Part shown: positions 1 through 11,078 of the stretch, piece by piece
Layout of the letters: every line of letters starts with the position of its first letter
Position numbering within the stretch: position 1 is the first letter of the stretch
NCBI GenBank assembly: GCA_022747635.1
Contig: JAKTNV010000612.1
Coordinates: 34,285-98,284, forward strand
Length of the DNA: 64,000 nucleotides
Direction of reading: 5' to 3'
Origin: Hetaerina americana
Taxonomy: Eukaryota > Arthropoda > Insecta > Odonata > Calopterygidae
Translations under genes and position numbers: made by a program
The notes under the pieces: generated by a model
What the model was told of the DNA's origin: nothing
Seen by the model: only the letters and a program-made list of their open reading frames with translations
Databases searched by the model: none

Positions 1-140
1 TAATGTTACTAAAAGAGCCCAAATTTCTAAAAATATTGCGAAAAACAACAATTTTCAGTTTAAGAGTGAACGTTTGAGGTGTATAGAAGGCATTTATTTC
101 ATTTTTAGAAAATTTAATTTTTCCCATTTTTCCATGAAAA

Positions 141-452
141 GTGCCAATACCCCCCCTTTGGGTTCAAGGTGAAAATCTCACTCGACACAAATCAAACAAA
201 AATGTTTCCATGGTGTGTATTGTTGTTCATTTTCATCAAATAAACAAAATAAAACCCAGAATAAATCCTGAAAGGCAAGAAATGAGCATAAAAGATGCTT
301 CAGCGCAAGTGTTAATGTTACTAAAAGAGCCCAAATTTCTAAAAATATTGCGAAAAACAACAATTTTTAGTTTAAGAGTGAACGTTTGAGGTGTATAGAA
401 GGCATTTATTTCATTTTTAGAAAATTTAATTTTTCCCATTTTTCCATGAAAA
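141..452 (+). repeat. Representative full-length monomer (312 bp)
   Basis: This copy has a 7-base C-tract and 99 G+C in 312 bases by hand count (about 32%). CpG occurs at CTCGAC, CAGCGC, TTGCGA and, in this copy, GAACGTT. Most other copies read GAATGTT at the last site. The unit is useful as a reference for the variants described elsewhere: TTCAAGG head, CCATGG, TCCTGAAAGGC, GAGCCC and AAATTTC. I saw no internal half-unit periodicity, so 312 bp appears to be the basic repeat. Copies of the same subtype occur at 2640, 4203 and 10142. Confidence 0.95.
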
Positions 453-1389
453 GTGCCAATACCCCCCCTTTGGGTTCTAGGTGAAAATCTCACTCGACAA
501 AAATCAAACAAAAATGTTTCCAGGGTGTGTATTGTTGTTCATTTTCATCAAATAAACAAAATAAAACCCAGAATAAATACTGAAAGACAAGAAATGAGCA
601 TAAAAGATGCATCAGCGCAAGTGTTAATGTTACTAAAAGAGCCCAAATTTCTAAAAATATTGCGAAAAACAATTATTTTCAGTTTAAGAGTGAATGTTTG
701 AGGTGTATAGAAGGCATTTATTTCATTTTTAGAAAATTTAATTTTTCCCATTTTTCCATGAAAACTGCCAATACCCCCCCCTTTGGGTTCTAGGTGAAAA
801 TCTCACTCGACACAAATCAAACAAAAATGTTTCCATGGTGTGTATTGCTGTTCATTTTCAACAAATATACAAAATAAAACCCAGAATAAATCCTGAAAGA
901 CAAGAAATGAGCATAAAAGATGCTTCAGCGCAAGTGTTAATGTTACTAAAAGAGCCAAAATTTCTAAAAATATTGCGAAAAACAACAATTTTCAGTTTAA
1001 GAGTGAATGTTTGAGGTGTATTGAAGGCATTTATTTCATTTTTTAAAAATTTAATTTTTCACATTTTTCCATGAAAAGTGCCAATACCCCCCCTTTGGGT
1101 TCAAGGTGAAAATCTCACTCGACACAAATCAAACAAAAATGTTTCCATGGTGTGTATTGTTGTTCATTTTCATCAAATAAACAAAATAAAACCCAGAATA
1201 AATCCTGAAAGGCAAGAAATGAGCATAAAAGATGCTTCAGCGCAAGTGTTTATGTTACTAAAAGAGCCCAAATTTCTAAAAATATTGCGAAAAACAACAA
1301 TTTTCAGTTTAAGAGTGAACGTTTGAGGTGTATAGAAGTCATTTATTTCATTTTTAGAAAATTTAATTTTTCACATTTTTCCATGAAAA

Positions 1390-1698
1390 GTGCCAATACC
1401 CCCCTTGGGTTCTAGGTGAAAATCTCACTTAAAACAAATCTAACAAAATGTTTCCATGGTGTGTATTGTTGCTCATTTTCATCAAATAAACAAAACAAAA
1501 CCCAGAATAAATACTGAAAGGCAAGAAATGAGCATAAAAGATGCTTCAGCGCAAGTGTTAATGTTACTAAAAGAGCCCAAATTTCTAAAAATATTGCGAA
1601 AAACCACAATTTTCTGTTAAAGAGTGAATGTGTGAGGTGCATAGAAGGCATTTATTTCAATTTTAGAAAATTTAATTTTTCACATTTTTCCATGAAAA
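1390..1698 (+). repeat. K-type monomer subfamily (309-310 bp), representative copy
   Basis: Recognised by CTCACTTAAAACAAATC in place of the usual CTCACTCGACACAAATC, which removes a CpG, and by a C-tract followed by TTGGG rather than TTTGGG in most copies. I placed K heads at 1390, 5453, 7013, 11704, 13261, 15761, 18896, 21074, 22618, 24487, 25418, 26350, 27911, 28845, 30710, 31644, 35376, 48156, 50838, 51148, 52580, 54454, 56201, 58083 and 59824 (the last with a borrowed start). None is seen between 35,685 and 48,155, a gap of about 12.5 kb. Copies left of 28 kb lack one A in the CAAAATGTTTCC run; copies from 28845 on mostly have it back. Confidence 0.82.
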
Positions 1699-2325
1699 GT
1701 GCCAATACCCCCCCCCTTTGGGTTCTAGGTGAAAATCTCACTCGACACAAATCAAACAAAAATGTTTCCAGGATGTGTATTGTTGTTCATTTTCATCAAA
1801 TAAACAAAATAAAACCCAGAATAAATACTGAAAGACAAGAAATGAGCATAAAAGATGCTTCATCGCAAGTGTTAATGTTACTAAAAGAGCCCAAATTTCT
1901 AAAAATATTGCGAAAAACAAAAATTTTCAGATTTAGAGTGAATTTTTGAGGTGTATAGAAGGCTTTTATTTCATTTTTAGAAAATTTAATTTTTCCCATT
2001 TTTCCATGAAAAGTGTCAATACCCCCCCCTTTGGGTTCTAGGTGAAAATCTCACTCAACACAAATCAAACAAAAATGTTTCCATGGTGTGTATTGTTGTT
2101 CATTTTCATCAAATAAACAAAATAAAACCCAGAATAAATCCTGAAAGACAAGAAATGAGCATAAAAGATGCTTCATCGCAAGTGTTAATGTTACTAAAAG
2201 AGCCAAAATTTCTAAAAATATTGCGAAAAACAATTATTGTCAGTTTAAGGGTGAATGTTTGAGGTGTATTGAAGGCATTTATTTCATTTTTAAAAAATTT
2301 AATTTTTCCCATTTTTCCATGAAAA

Positions 2326-4900
2326 GTGCCAATACCCACCCCCTTTGGGTTCTAGGTGAAAATCGCACTCGACAAAAATCAAACAAAAATGTTTCCAGGG
2401 TGTGTATTGTTGTTCATTTTCATCAAATAAACAAAATAAAACCCAGAATAAATACTGAAAGACAAGAAATGAGCATAAAAGATGCTTCAGCGCAAGTGTT
2501 AATGTTACTAAAAGAGCCCAAATTTCTAAAAATATTGCGAAAAACAACAATTTTCAGTTTAAGAGTGAATGTTTGAAGTGTATTGAAGGCATTTATTTCA
2601 TTTTTAAAAAATTTAATTTTTCACATTTTTCCATGAAAAGTGCCAATACCCCCCCTTTGGGTTCAAGGTGAAAATCTCACTCGACACAAATCAAACAAAA
2701 ATGTTTCCATGGTGTGTATTGTTGTTCATTTTCATCAAATAAACAAAATAAAACCCAGAATAAATCCTGAAAGGCAAGAAATGAGCATAAAAGATGCTTC
2801 AGCGCAAGTGTTAATGTTACTAAAAGAGCCCAAATTTCTAAAAATAATGCGAAAAACAACAATTTTCAGTTTAAGAGTGAACGTTTGAGGTGTATAGAAG
2901 GCATTTATTTCATTTTTAGAAAATTTAATTTTTCCCATTTTTCCATGAAAAGTGCCAATACCCCCCCTTTGGGTTCTAGGTGAAAATCTCACTCGACAAA
3001 AATCAAACAAAAATGTTTCCAGGGTGTGTATTGTTGTTCATTTTCATCAAATAAACAAAATAAAACCCAGAATAAATACTGAAAGACAAGAAATGAGCAT
3101 AAAAGATGCATCAGCGCAAGTGTTAATGTTACTAAAAGAGCCCAAATTTCTAAAAATATTGCGAAAAACAATTATTTTCAGTTTAAGAGTGAATGTTTGA
3201 GGTGTATAGAAGGCATTTATTTCATTTTTAGAAAATTTAATTTTTCCCATTTTTCCATGAAAACTGCCAATACCCCCCCCTTTGGGTTCTAGGTGAAAAT
3301 CTCACTCGACACAAATCAAACAAAAATGTTTCCATGGCGTGTATTGCTGTTCATTTTCAACAAATAAACAAAATAAAACCCAGAATAAATCCTGAAAGAC
3401 AAGAAATGAGCATAAAAGATGCTTCAGCGCAAGTGTTAATGTTACTAAAAGAGCCAAAATTTCTAAAAATATTGCGAAAAACAACAATTTTCAGTTTAAG
3501 AGTGAATGTTTGAGGTGTATTGAAGGCATTTATTTCATTTTTAAAAAATTTAATTTTTCACATTTTTCCATGAAAAGTGCCAATACCCCCCCTTTGGGTT
3601 CAAGGTGAAAATCTCACTCGACACAAATCAAACAAAAATGTTTCCATGGTGTGTATTGTTGTTCATTTTCATCAAATAAACAAAATAAAACCCAGAATAA
3701 ATCCTGAAAGGCAAGAAATGAGCATAAAAGATGCTTCAGCGCAAGTGTTAATGTTACTAAAAGAGCCAAAATTTCTAAAAATATTGCGAAAAACAATTAT
3801 TGTCAGTTTAAGAGTGAATGTTTGAGGTGTATTGAAGGCATTTATTTCATTTTTAAAAAATTTAATTTTTCCCATTTTTCCATGAAAAGTGCCAATACCC
3901 ACCCCCTTTGGGTTCTAGGTGAAAATCGCACTCGACAAAAATCAAACAAAAATGTTTCCAGGGTGTGTATTGTTGTTCATTTTCATCAAATAAACAAAAT
4001 AAAACCCAGAATAAATACTGAAAGACAAGAAATGAGCATAAAAGATGCTTCAGCGCAAGTGTTAATGTTACTAAAAGAGCCCAAATTTCTAAAAATATTG
4101 CGAAAAACAACAATTTTCAGTTTAAGAGTGAATGTTTGAAGTGTATTGAAGGCATTTATTTCATTTTTAAAAAATTTAATTTTTCACATTTTTCCATGAA
4201 AAGTGCCAATACCCCCCCTTTGGGTTCAAGGTGAAAATCTCACTCGACACAAATCAAACAAAAATGTTTCCATGGTGTGTATTGTTGTTCATTTTCATCA
4301 AATAAACAAAATAAAACCCAGAATAAATCCTGAAAGGCAAGAAATGAGCATAAAAGATGCTTCAGCGCAAGTGTTAATGTTACTAAAAGAGCCCAAATTT
4401 CTAAAAATATTGCGAAAAACAACAATTTTCAGTTTAAGAGTGAACGTTTGAGGTGTATAGAAGGCATTTATTTCATTTTTAGAAAATTTAATTTTTCCCA
4501 TTTTTCCATGAAAAGTGCCAATACCCCCCCTTTGGGTTCTAGGTGAAAATCTCACTCGACAAAAATCAAACAAAAATGTTTCCAGGGTGTGTATTGTTGT
4601 TCATTTTCATCAAATAAACAAAATAAAACCCAGAATAAATACTGAAAGACAAGAAATGAGCATAAAAGATGCATCAGCGCAAGTGTTAATGTTACTAAAA
4701 GAGCCCAAATTTCTAAAAATATTGCGAAAAACAATTATTTTCAGTTTAAGAGTGAATGTTTGAGGTGTATAGAAGGCATTTATTTCATTTTTAGAAAATT
4801 TAATTTTTCCCATTTTTCCATGAAAACTGCCAATACCCCCCCCTTTGGGTTCTAGGTGAAAATCTCACTCGACACAAATCAAACAAAAATGTTTCCATGG
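2326..4900 (+). repeat. 5-mer tandem duplication (1,563 bp period)
   Basis: Copy 1 covers the units starting 2326, 2640, 2952, 3264 and 3577; copy 2 covers 3889, 4203, 4515 and the first part of 4827. Both copies share private markers, for example AAAATCGCAC and a head written AAAACTGCC in the fourth unit. Homology in copy 2 fades inside the 4827 unit, which reads GTTGTTC where the 3264 unit reads GCTGTTC. The unit at 3577 is a hybrid and marks the joint. Confidence 0.85.
3577..3888 (+). other. Chimeric monomer at the 5-mer duplication joint
   Basis: Its first part matches the monomer at 1078 (TTCAAGG head, AAAGGC, CAGCGC). Its last part matches the monomer at 2013 (GAGCCAAAA and CAATTATTGTCAG). 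The switch lies between about 3737 and 3766, in register with the monomer. A hybrid unit at the joint of two tandem copies is the expected product of unequal crossing over between misaligned monomers. Confidence 0.78.
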
Positions 4901-7900
4901 TGTGTATTGTTGTTCATTTTCATCAAATAAACAAAATAAAACCCAGAATAAATCCTGAAAGGCAAGAAATGAGCATAAAAGATGCTTCAGCGCAAGTGTT
5001 AATGTTACTAAAAGAGCCCAAATTTCTAAAAATATTGCGAAAAACAACAATTTTCAGTTTAAGAGTGAACGTTTGAGGTGTATAGAAGTCATTTATTTCA
5101 TTTTTAGAAAATTATAATTTTTCACATTTTTCCATGAAAAGTGCCAAGTCCCCCCCTTTGGGTTCTAGGTGAAAATCTCATTCGACACAAATCAAACAAA
5201 AATGTTTCCATGGTGTGTATTGTTGTTCATTTTCATCAAATAAACAAAATAAAACCAAGAATAAATCATGAAAGGCAAGAAATGAGCATAAAAGAAGCTT
5301 CAGCGCAAGTGTTAATGTTACTAAAAGAGCCCAAATATCTAAAAATATTGCGAAAAACAACAATTTTCAGTTTAAGAGTGAATGTTTGAGGTGTATAGAA
5401 GTCATTTATTTCATTTTTAGAAAATTTAATTTTTCTCATTTTTCCATGAAAAGTGCCAATACCCCCCTTGGGTTCTAGGTGAAAATCTCACTTAAAACAA
5501 ATCAAACAAAATGTTTCCGTGGTGTGTATTGTTGTTCACTTTCATCAAATAAACAAAATAAAACCCAGAATAAATACTGAAAGGCAAAAAATGAGCATTA
5601 AAGATGCTTCAGCGCAAGTGTTAATGTTACTAAAAGAGCCCAAATTTCTAAAAATATTGCGAAAAATCACAATCTTCTGTTAAAGAGTGAATGTTTGAGG
5701 TGTATAGAAGGCATTTATTTCATTTAAAAAAAAATTAATTTTTCCCATTTTTCCATGAAAAGTGCCAATACCCCCCCTTTGGGTTCTAGGTGAAAATCTC
5801 ACTCGACCAAAATCAAACAAAAATGTTTCCAGGGTGTGTATTGTTGTTCATTTTCATCAAATAAACAAAATAAAACCCAGAATAAATACTGAAAGACAAG
5901 AAATGAGCATAAAAGATGCTTCAGCGCAAGTGTTAATGTTACTAAAAGAGCCCAAATTTCTAAAAATATTGCGAAAAACAATTATTTTCAGTTTAAGAGT
6001 GAATGTTTGAGGTGTATAGAAGGCATTTATTTCATTTTTAGAAAATTTAATTTTTCCCATTTTTCAATGAAAACTGCCAATACCCCCCCCCTTTGGGTTC
6101 TAGGTGAAAATCTCACTCGACACAAATCAAACAAAAATGTTTCCATGGTGTGTATTGCTGTTCATTTTCAACAAATAAACAAAATAAAACCCAGAATAAA
6201 TCCTGAAAGACAAGAAATGAGCATAAAAGATGCTTCAGCGCAAGTGTTAATGTTACTAAAAGAGCCAAAATTTCTAAAAATATTGCGAAAAACAACAATT
6301 TTCAGTTTAAGAGTGAATGTTTGAGGTGTATTGAAGGCATTTATTTCATTTTTAAAAAATTTAATTTTTCACATTTTTCCATGAAAAGTGCCAATACCCC
6401 CCCTTTGGGTTCAAGGTGAAAATCTCACTCGACACAAATCAAACAAAAATGTTTCCATGGTGTGTATTGTTGTTCATTTTCATCAAATAAACAAAATAAA
6501 ACCCAGAATAAATACTGAAAGACAAGAAATGAGCATAAAAGATGCTTCATCGCAAGTGTTAATGTTACTAAAAGAGCCCAAATTTCTAAAAATATTGCGA
6601 AAAACAAAAATTTTCAGATTTAGAGTGAATTTTTGAGGTGTATAGAAGGCATTTATTTCATTTTTAGAAAATTTAATTTTTCCCATTTTTCCATGAAAAG
6701 TGCCAATACCCCCCCCTTTGGGTTCTAGGTGAAAATCTCACTCGACACAAATCAAACAAAAATGTTTCCATGGTGTGTATTGTTGTTCATTTTCATCAAA
6801 TAAACAAAATAAAACCCAGAATAAATCCTGAAAGACAAGAAATGAGCATAAAAGATGCTTCAGCGCAAGTGTAAATGTTACTAAAAGAGCCAAAATTTCT
6901 AAAAATATTGCGAAAAACAATTATTGTCAGTTTAAGAGTGAATGTTTGAGGTGTATAGAAGTCATTTATTTCATTTTTAGAAAATTTAATTTTTCACATT
7001 TTTCCATGAAAAGTGCCAATACCCCCCTTGGGTTCTAGGTGAAAATCTCACTTAAAACAAATCTAACAAAATGTTTCCATGGTGTGTATTGTTGTTCATT
7101 TTCATCAAATAAACAAAACAAAACCCAGAATAAATACTGAAAGGCAAGAAATGAGCATAAAAGATGCTTCAGCGCAAGTGTTAATGTTACTAAAAGAGCC
7201 CAAATTTCTAAAAATATTGCGAAAAACCACAATCTTCTGTTAAAGAGTGAATGTGTGAGGTGCATAGAAGGCATTTATTTCAATTTTAGAAAATTTAATT
7301 TTTCACATTTTTCCATGAAAAGTGCCAATACCCCCCCTTTGGGTTCTAGGTGAAAATCTCACTCGACACAAATCAAACAAAAATGTTTCCAGGGTGTGTA
7401 TTGTTGTTCATTTTCATCAAATAAACAAAATAAAACCCAGAATAAATACTGAAAGACAAGAAATGAGCATAAAAGATGCTTCAGCGCAAGTGTTAATGTT
7501 ACTAAAAGAGCCCAAATTTCTAAAAATATTGCGAAAAACAACAATTTTCAGTTTAAGAGTGAATGTTTGAGGTGTATAGAAGGCATTTATTTCATTTTTA
7601 GAAAATTTAATTTTTCCCATTTTTCCATGAAAAGTGCCAATACCCCCCCCTTTGGGCTCTAGGTGAAAATCTCACTCGACACAAATCAAACAAAAATGTT
7701 TCCATGGTGTGTATTGCTGTTCATTTTCATCAAATAAACAAAATAAAACCCAGAATAAATCCTGAAAAACAAGAAATGAGCATAAAAGATGCTTCAGCGC
7801 AAGTGTTAATGTTACTAAAAGAGCCAAAATTTCTAAAAATATTGCGAAAAACAACAATTTTCAGTTTAAGAGTGAATGTTTGAGGTGTATAGAAGGCATT

Positions 7901-10900
7901 TATTTCATTTTTAGAAAATTTAATTTTTCATATTTTTCCATGAAAAGTGCCAATAGCCACCCCCGTTTGGGTTCTAGGTGAAAATCTCACCCGACACAAA
8001 TCAAACAAAAATGTTTCCATGGTGTGTATTGTTGTTCATTTTCATCAAATAAACAAAATAAAACCCAGAATAAATACTGAAAGACAAGAAATGAGCATAA
8101 AAGATGCTTCAGCGCAAGTTTTAATGTTACTAAAAGAGCCCAAATTTCTAAAAATATTGCGAATAACAACAATTTTCAGATTTAGAGTGAATGTTTGAGG
8201 TGCATAGAAGGCATTTTTTTCAATTTTAGAAAATTTAATTTTTCCCATTTTTCCATGAAAAGTGCCAATACCCCCCCCTTTGGGTTCTAGGTGAAAATCT
8301 CACTCGACACAAATCAAACAAAAATGTTTCCAGGGTGTGTATTGTTGTTCATTTTCATCAAATAAACAAAATAAAACCCAGAATAAATACTGAAAGACAA
8401 GAAATGAGCATAAAAGATGCTTCAGCGCAAGTGTTAATGTTACTAAAAGAGCCCAAATTTCTAAAAATATTGCGAAAGACAACAATTTTCAGATTTAGAG
8501 TGAATGTTTGAGGTGTATAGAAGGCATTTATTTCATTTTTAAAAAAATTTATTTTTCCCATTTTTCCATGAAAAGTGCCAATACCCCCCTTTGGGTTCTA
8601 GGTGAAAATCTCACTCGACAAAAATCAAACAAAAATGTTTCCAGGGTGTGTATTGTTGTTCATTTTCATCAAATAAACAAAATAAAACCCAAAATAAATA
8701 CTGAAAGACAAGAAATGAGCATAAAAGATGCTTCAGCGCAAGTGTTAATGTTACTAAAAGAGCCCAAATTTCCAAAAAATTTGCGAAAAAACATCAATTT
8801 TCAGTTTAAGAGTGAATTTTTGAGATGTATTGAAGGCATTTATTTCATTTTTAGAAAATTTAATTTTTCACATTTTTCCATGAAAAGTGCCAATACCCTC
8901 CTTGGGTTCAAGGTGAAAATCTCACTCGACACAAATCAAACAAAAATGTTTCCAAGGTGTGTATTGCTGTTCATTTTCATCAAATAAACAAAATAAAACC
9001 CAGAATAAATACTGAAAGACAAGAAATGAGCATAAAATATGCTTCAGCGCAAATGTTAATGTTACTAAAAGAGCCAAAATTTCTAAAAAATATTGCGAAA
9101 AACAACAATTTTCAGTTTAAGAGTGAATGTTTGAGGTGTATAGAAGGCATTTATTTCATTTTTAGAAAATTTAATTTTTCACATTTTTCCATGAAAAGTG
9201 CCAATACCCCCCCCCTTTGGTTTCTAGGTGAAAATCTCACTCGACACAAATCAAACAAAAATGTTTCAATGGTGTGTATTGCTGTTCATTTTCATCAAAT
9301 AAACAAAATAAAACCCAGAATAAATCCTGAAAGACAAGAAATGAGCATAAAAGATGCTTCAGCGCAAGTGTTAATGTTACTAAAAGAGCCAAAATTTCTG
9401 AAAATATTGCGAAAAACAGCAATTTTCAGTTTAAGAGTGAATGTTTGAGGTGTAAAGAAGGCATTTATTTCATTTTTAGAAAATTTAATTTTTCATATTT
9501 TTCCATGAAAAGTGCCAATACCCACCCCCGTTTGGGTTCTAGGTGAAAATCTCACCCGACCCAAATCAAACAAAAATGTTTCCATGGTGTGCATTGTTGT
9601 TCATTTTCATCAAATAAACAAAATAAAACCCAGAATAAATACTGAAAGACAAGAAATGAGCATAAAAGATGCTTCAGCGCAAGTGTTAATGTTACTAAAA
9701 GAGCCCAAATTTCTAAAAATATTGCGAAAAACAACAATTTTCAGATTTAGAGTGAATGTTTGAGGTGTATAGAAGGCATTTATTTCATTTTTAAAAAATT
9801 TAATTTTTCCCATTTTTCCATGAAAAGTGCCAATACCCCCCCCCCTTTGGGTTCAAGGTGAAAATCTCACTCGCCACAAATCAAACAAAAATGTTTCCAT
9901 GGTGTGTATTGTTGTTCATTTTCATCAAATAAACAAAATAAAACCCAGAATAAATCCTGAAAGACAAGAGATGAGCATAAAAGATGCTTCAGCGCAAGTG
10001 TTAATGTTACTAAAAGAGCCCAAATTTCTAAAAATATTGCGAAAAACAACAATTTTCAGTTTAAGAGTGAATGTTTGAAGTGTATTGAAGGCATTTATTT
10101 CATTTTTAAAAAATTTAATTTTTCACATTTTTCCATGAAAAGTGCCAATACCCCCCCTTTGGGTTCAAGGTGAAAATCTCACTCGACACAAATCAAACAA
10201 AAATGTTTCCATGGAGTGTATTGTTGTTCATTTTCATCAAATAAACAAAATAAAACCCAGAATAAATCCTGAAAGGCAAGAAATGAGCATAAAAGATGCT
10301 TCAGCGCAAGTGTTAATGTTACTAAAAGAGCCCAAATTTCTAAAAATATTGCGAAAAACAACAATTTTCAGTTTAAGAGTGAACGTTTGAGGTGTATAGA
10401 AGGCATTTATTTCATTTTTAGAAAATTTAATTTTTCCCATTTTTCCATGAAAAGTGCCAATACCCCCCCTTTGGGTTCTAGGTGAAAATCTCACTCGACA
10501 AAAATCAAACAAAAATGTTTCCAGGGTGTGTATTGTTGTTCATTTTCATCAAATAAACAAAATAAAACCCAGAATAAATACTGAAAGACAAGAAATGAGC
10601 ATAAAAGATGCATCAGCGCAAGTGTTAATGTTACTAAAAGAGCCCAAATTTCTAAAAATATTGCGAAAAACAATTATTTTCAGTTTAAGAGTGAATGTTT
10701 GAGGTGTATAGAAGGCATTTATTTCATTTTTAGAAAATTTAATTTTTCCCATTTTTCCATGAAAACTGCCAATACCCCCCCCTTTGGGTTCTAGGTGAAA
10801 ATCTCACTCGACACAAATCAAACAAAAATGTTTCCATGGTGTGTATTGCTGTTCATTTTCAACAAATAAACAAAATAAAACCCAGAATAAATCCTGAAAG

Positions 10901-11078
10901 ACAAGAAATGAGCATAAAAGATGCTTCAGCGCAAGTGTTAATGTTACTAAAAGAGCCAAAATTTCTAAAAATATTGCGAAAAACAACAATTTTCAGTTTA
11001 AGAGTGAATGTTTGAGGTGTATTGAAGGCATTTATTTCATTTTTAAAAAATTTAATTTTTCACATTTTTCCATGAAAA
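4827..11078 (+). repeat. 20-monomer segment, first copy of the 6.25-kb and 5.62-kb offsets
   Basis: Monomers start at 4827, 5141, 5453, 5762, 6074, 6388, 6700, 7013, 7322, 7634, 7947, 8262, 8575, 8887, 9198, 9512, 9827, 10142, 10454 and 10766. From about 4,862 to 7,485 the sequence matches 11,113-13,735 at an offset of 6,248-6,251 bp. From about 8,020 to 9,900 it matches 13,640-15,500 at 5,620 bp. Units 10142-10766 instead match 2640-3264 at 7,502 bp. Differences between copies are few: small indels in A and C runs and scattered substitutions, such as AAAATTTAAT against AAAATGTAAT near 5,427 and 11,678. Confidence 0.87.
5141..5761 (+). repeat. D-K dimer module, representative copy
   Basis: The D unit (5141-5452) has a GTGCCAAGTCC head, CTCATTCGACAC, TCATGAAAGGC, GAAGCTT, AAATATC and ends TATAGAAGTC. 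The K unit (5453-5761, 309 bp) has six C followed by TTGGG, CTCACTTAAAACAAATC, one A fewer before ATGTTTCC, and an ACCACAATCTTCTGTTAAAG tail. The D tail followed directly by K recurs with D units at 5141, 11392, 15447, 18584, 20763, 26039, 27599, 30398, 47846, 52268, 54141, 55886 and 57768. At 50838 a K-headed unit with a D tail is followed by another K. The unit at 40041 has a D head but no K follows, and the D tract in the unit at 13882 is a patch. Confidence 0.83.

Larger units (their letters stand above)
1..4826 (+). repeat. Left block: monomers with 8-mer (2,499 bp) and 5-mer (1,563 bp) offsets
   Basis: Monomers start at 141, 453, 765, 1078, 1390, 1699, 2013, 2326, 2640, 2952, 3264, 3577, 3889, 4203 and 4515; bases 1-140 are the tail of a cut monomer. 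Units at 141, 453, 765 and the head of 1078 match those at 2640, 2952, 3264 and 3577 (8-mer offset). Units from 2326 match those from 3889 (5-mer offset): 2326 and 3889 both have CCCACCCCC and AAAATCGCAC, then 2640/4203, 2952/4515 and the head of 3264/4827 follow. The two offsets overlap, so at least two rounds of duplication are layered here. No gene is seen. Confidence 0.88.

Noticed and set aside
150..162. Telomere-like motif in CCCTTTGGGTTC
   Set aside because: TTTGGG occurs once per 312-bp unit and never as a tandem run.
238..265. Polyadenylation signals from the repeated AATAAA motifs
   Set aside because: AATAAA is expected by chance in sequence this A-rich, and there is no gene upstream for it to serve.
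141..389. Protein-coding gene of about 82-105 codons per monomer, on either strand
   Set aside because: Overlapping frames are open in both directions at once, many need GTG or TTG starts, indels break them freely, and changes between copies are not biased to synonymous sites as far as can be seen. They are a by-product of an AT-rich repeat with few stops in these frames.
141..452. CENP-B box
   Set aside because: I found no match to the essential CENP-B box bases (TTCG....A..CGGG) in the consensus monomer or in the variants examined.
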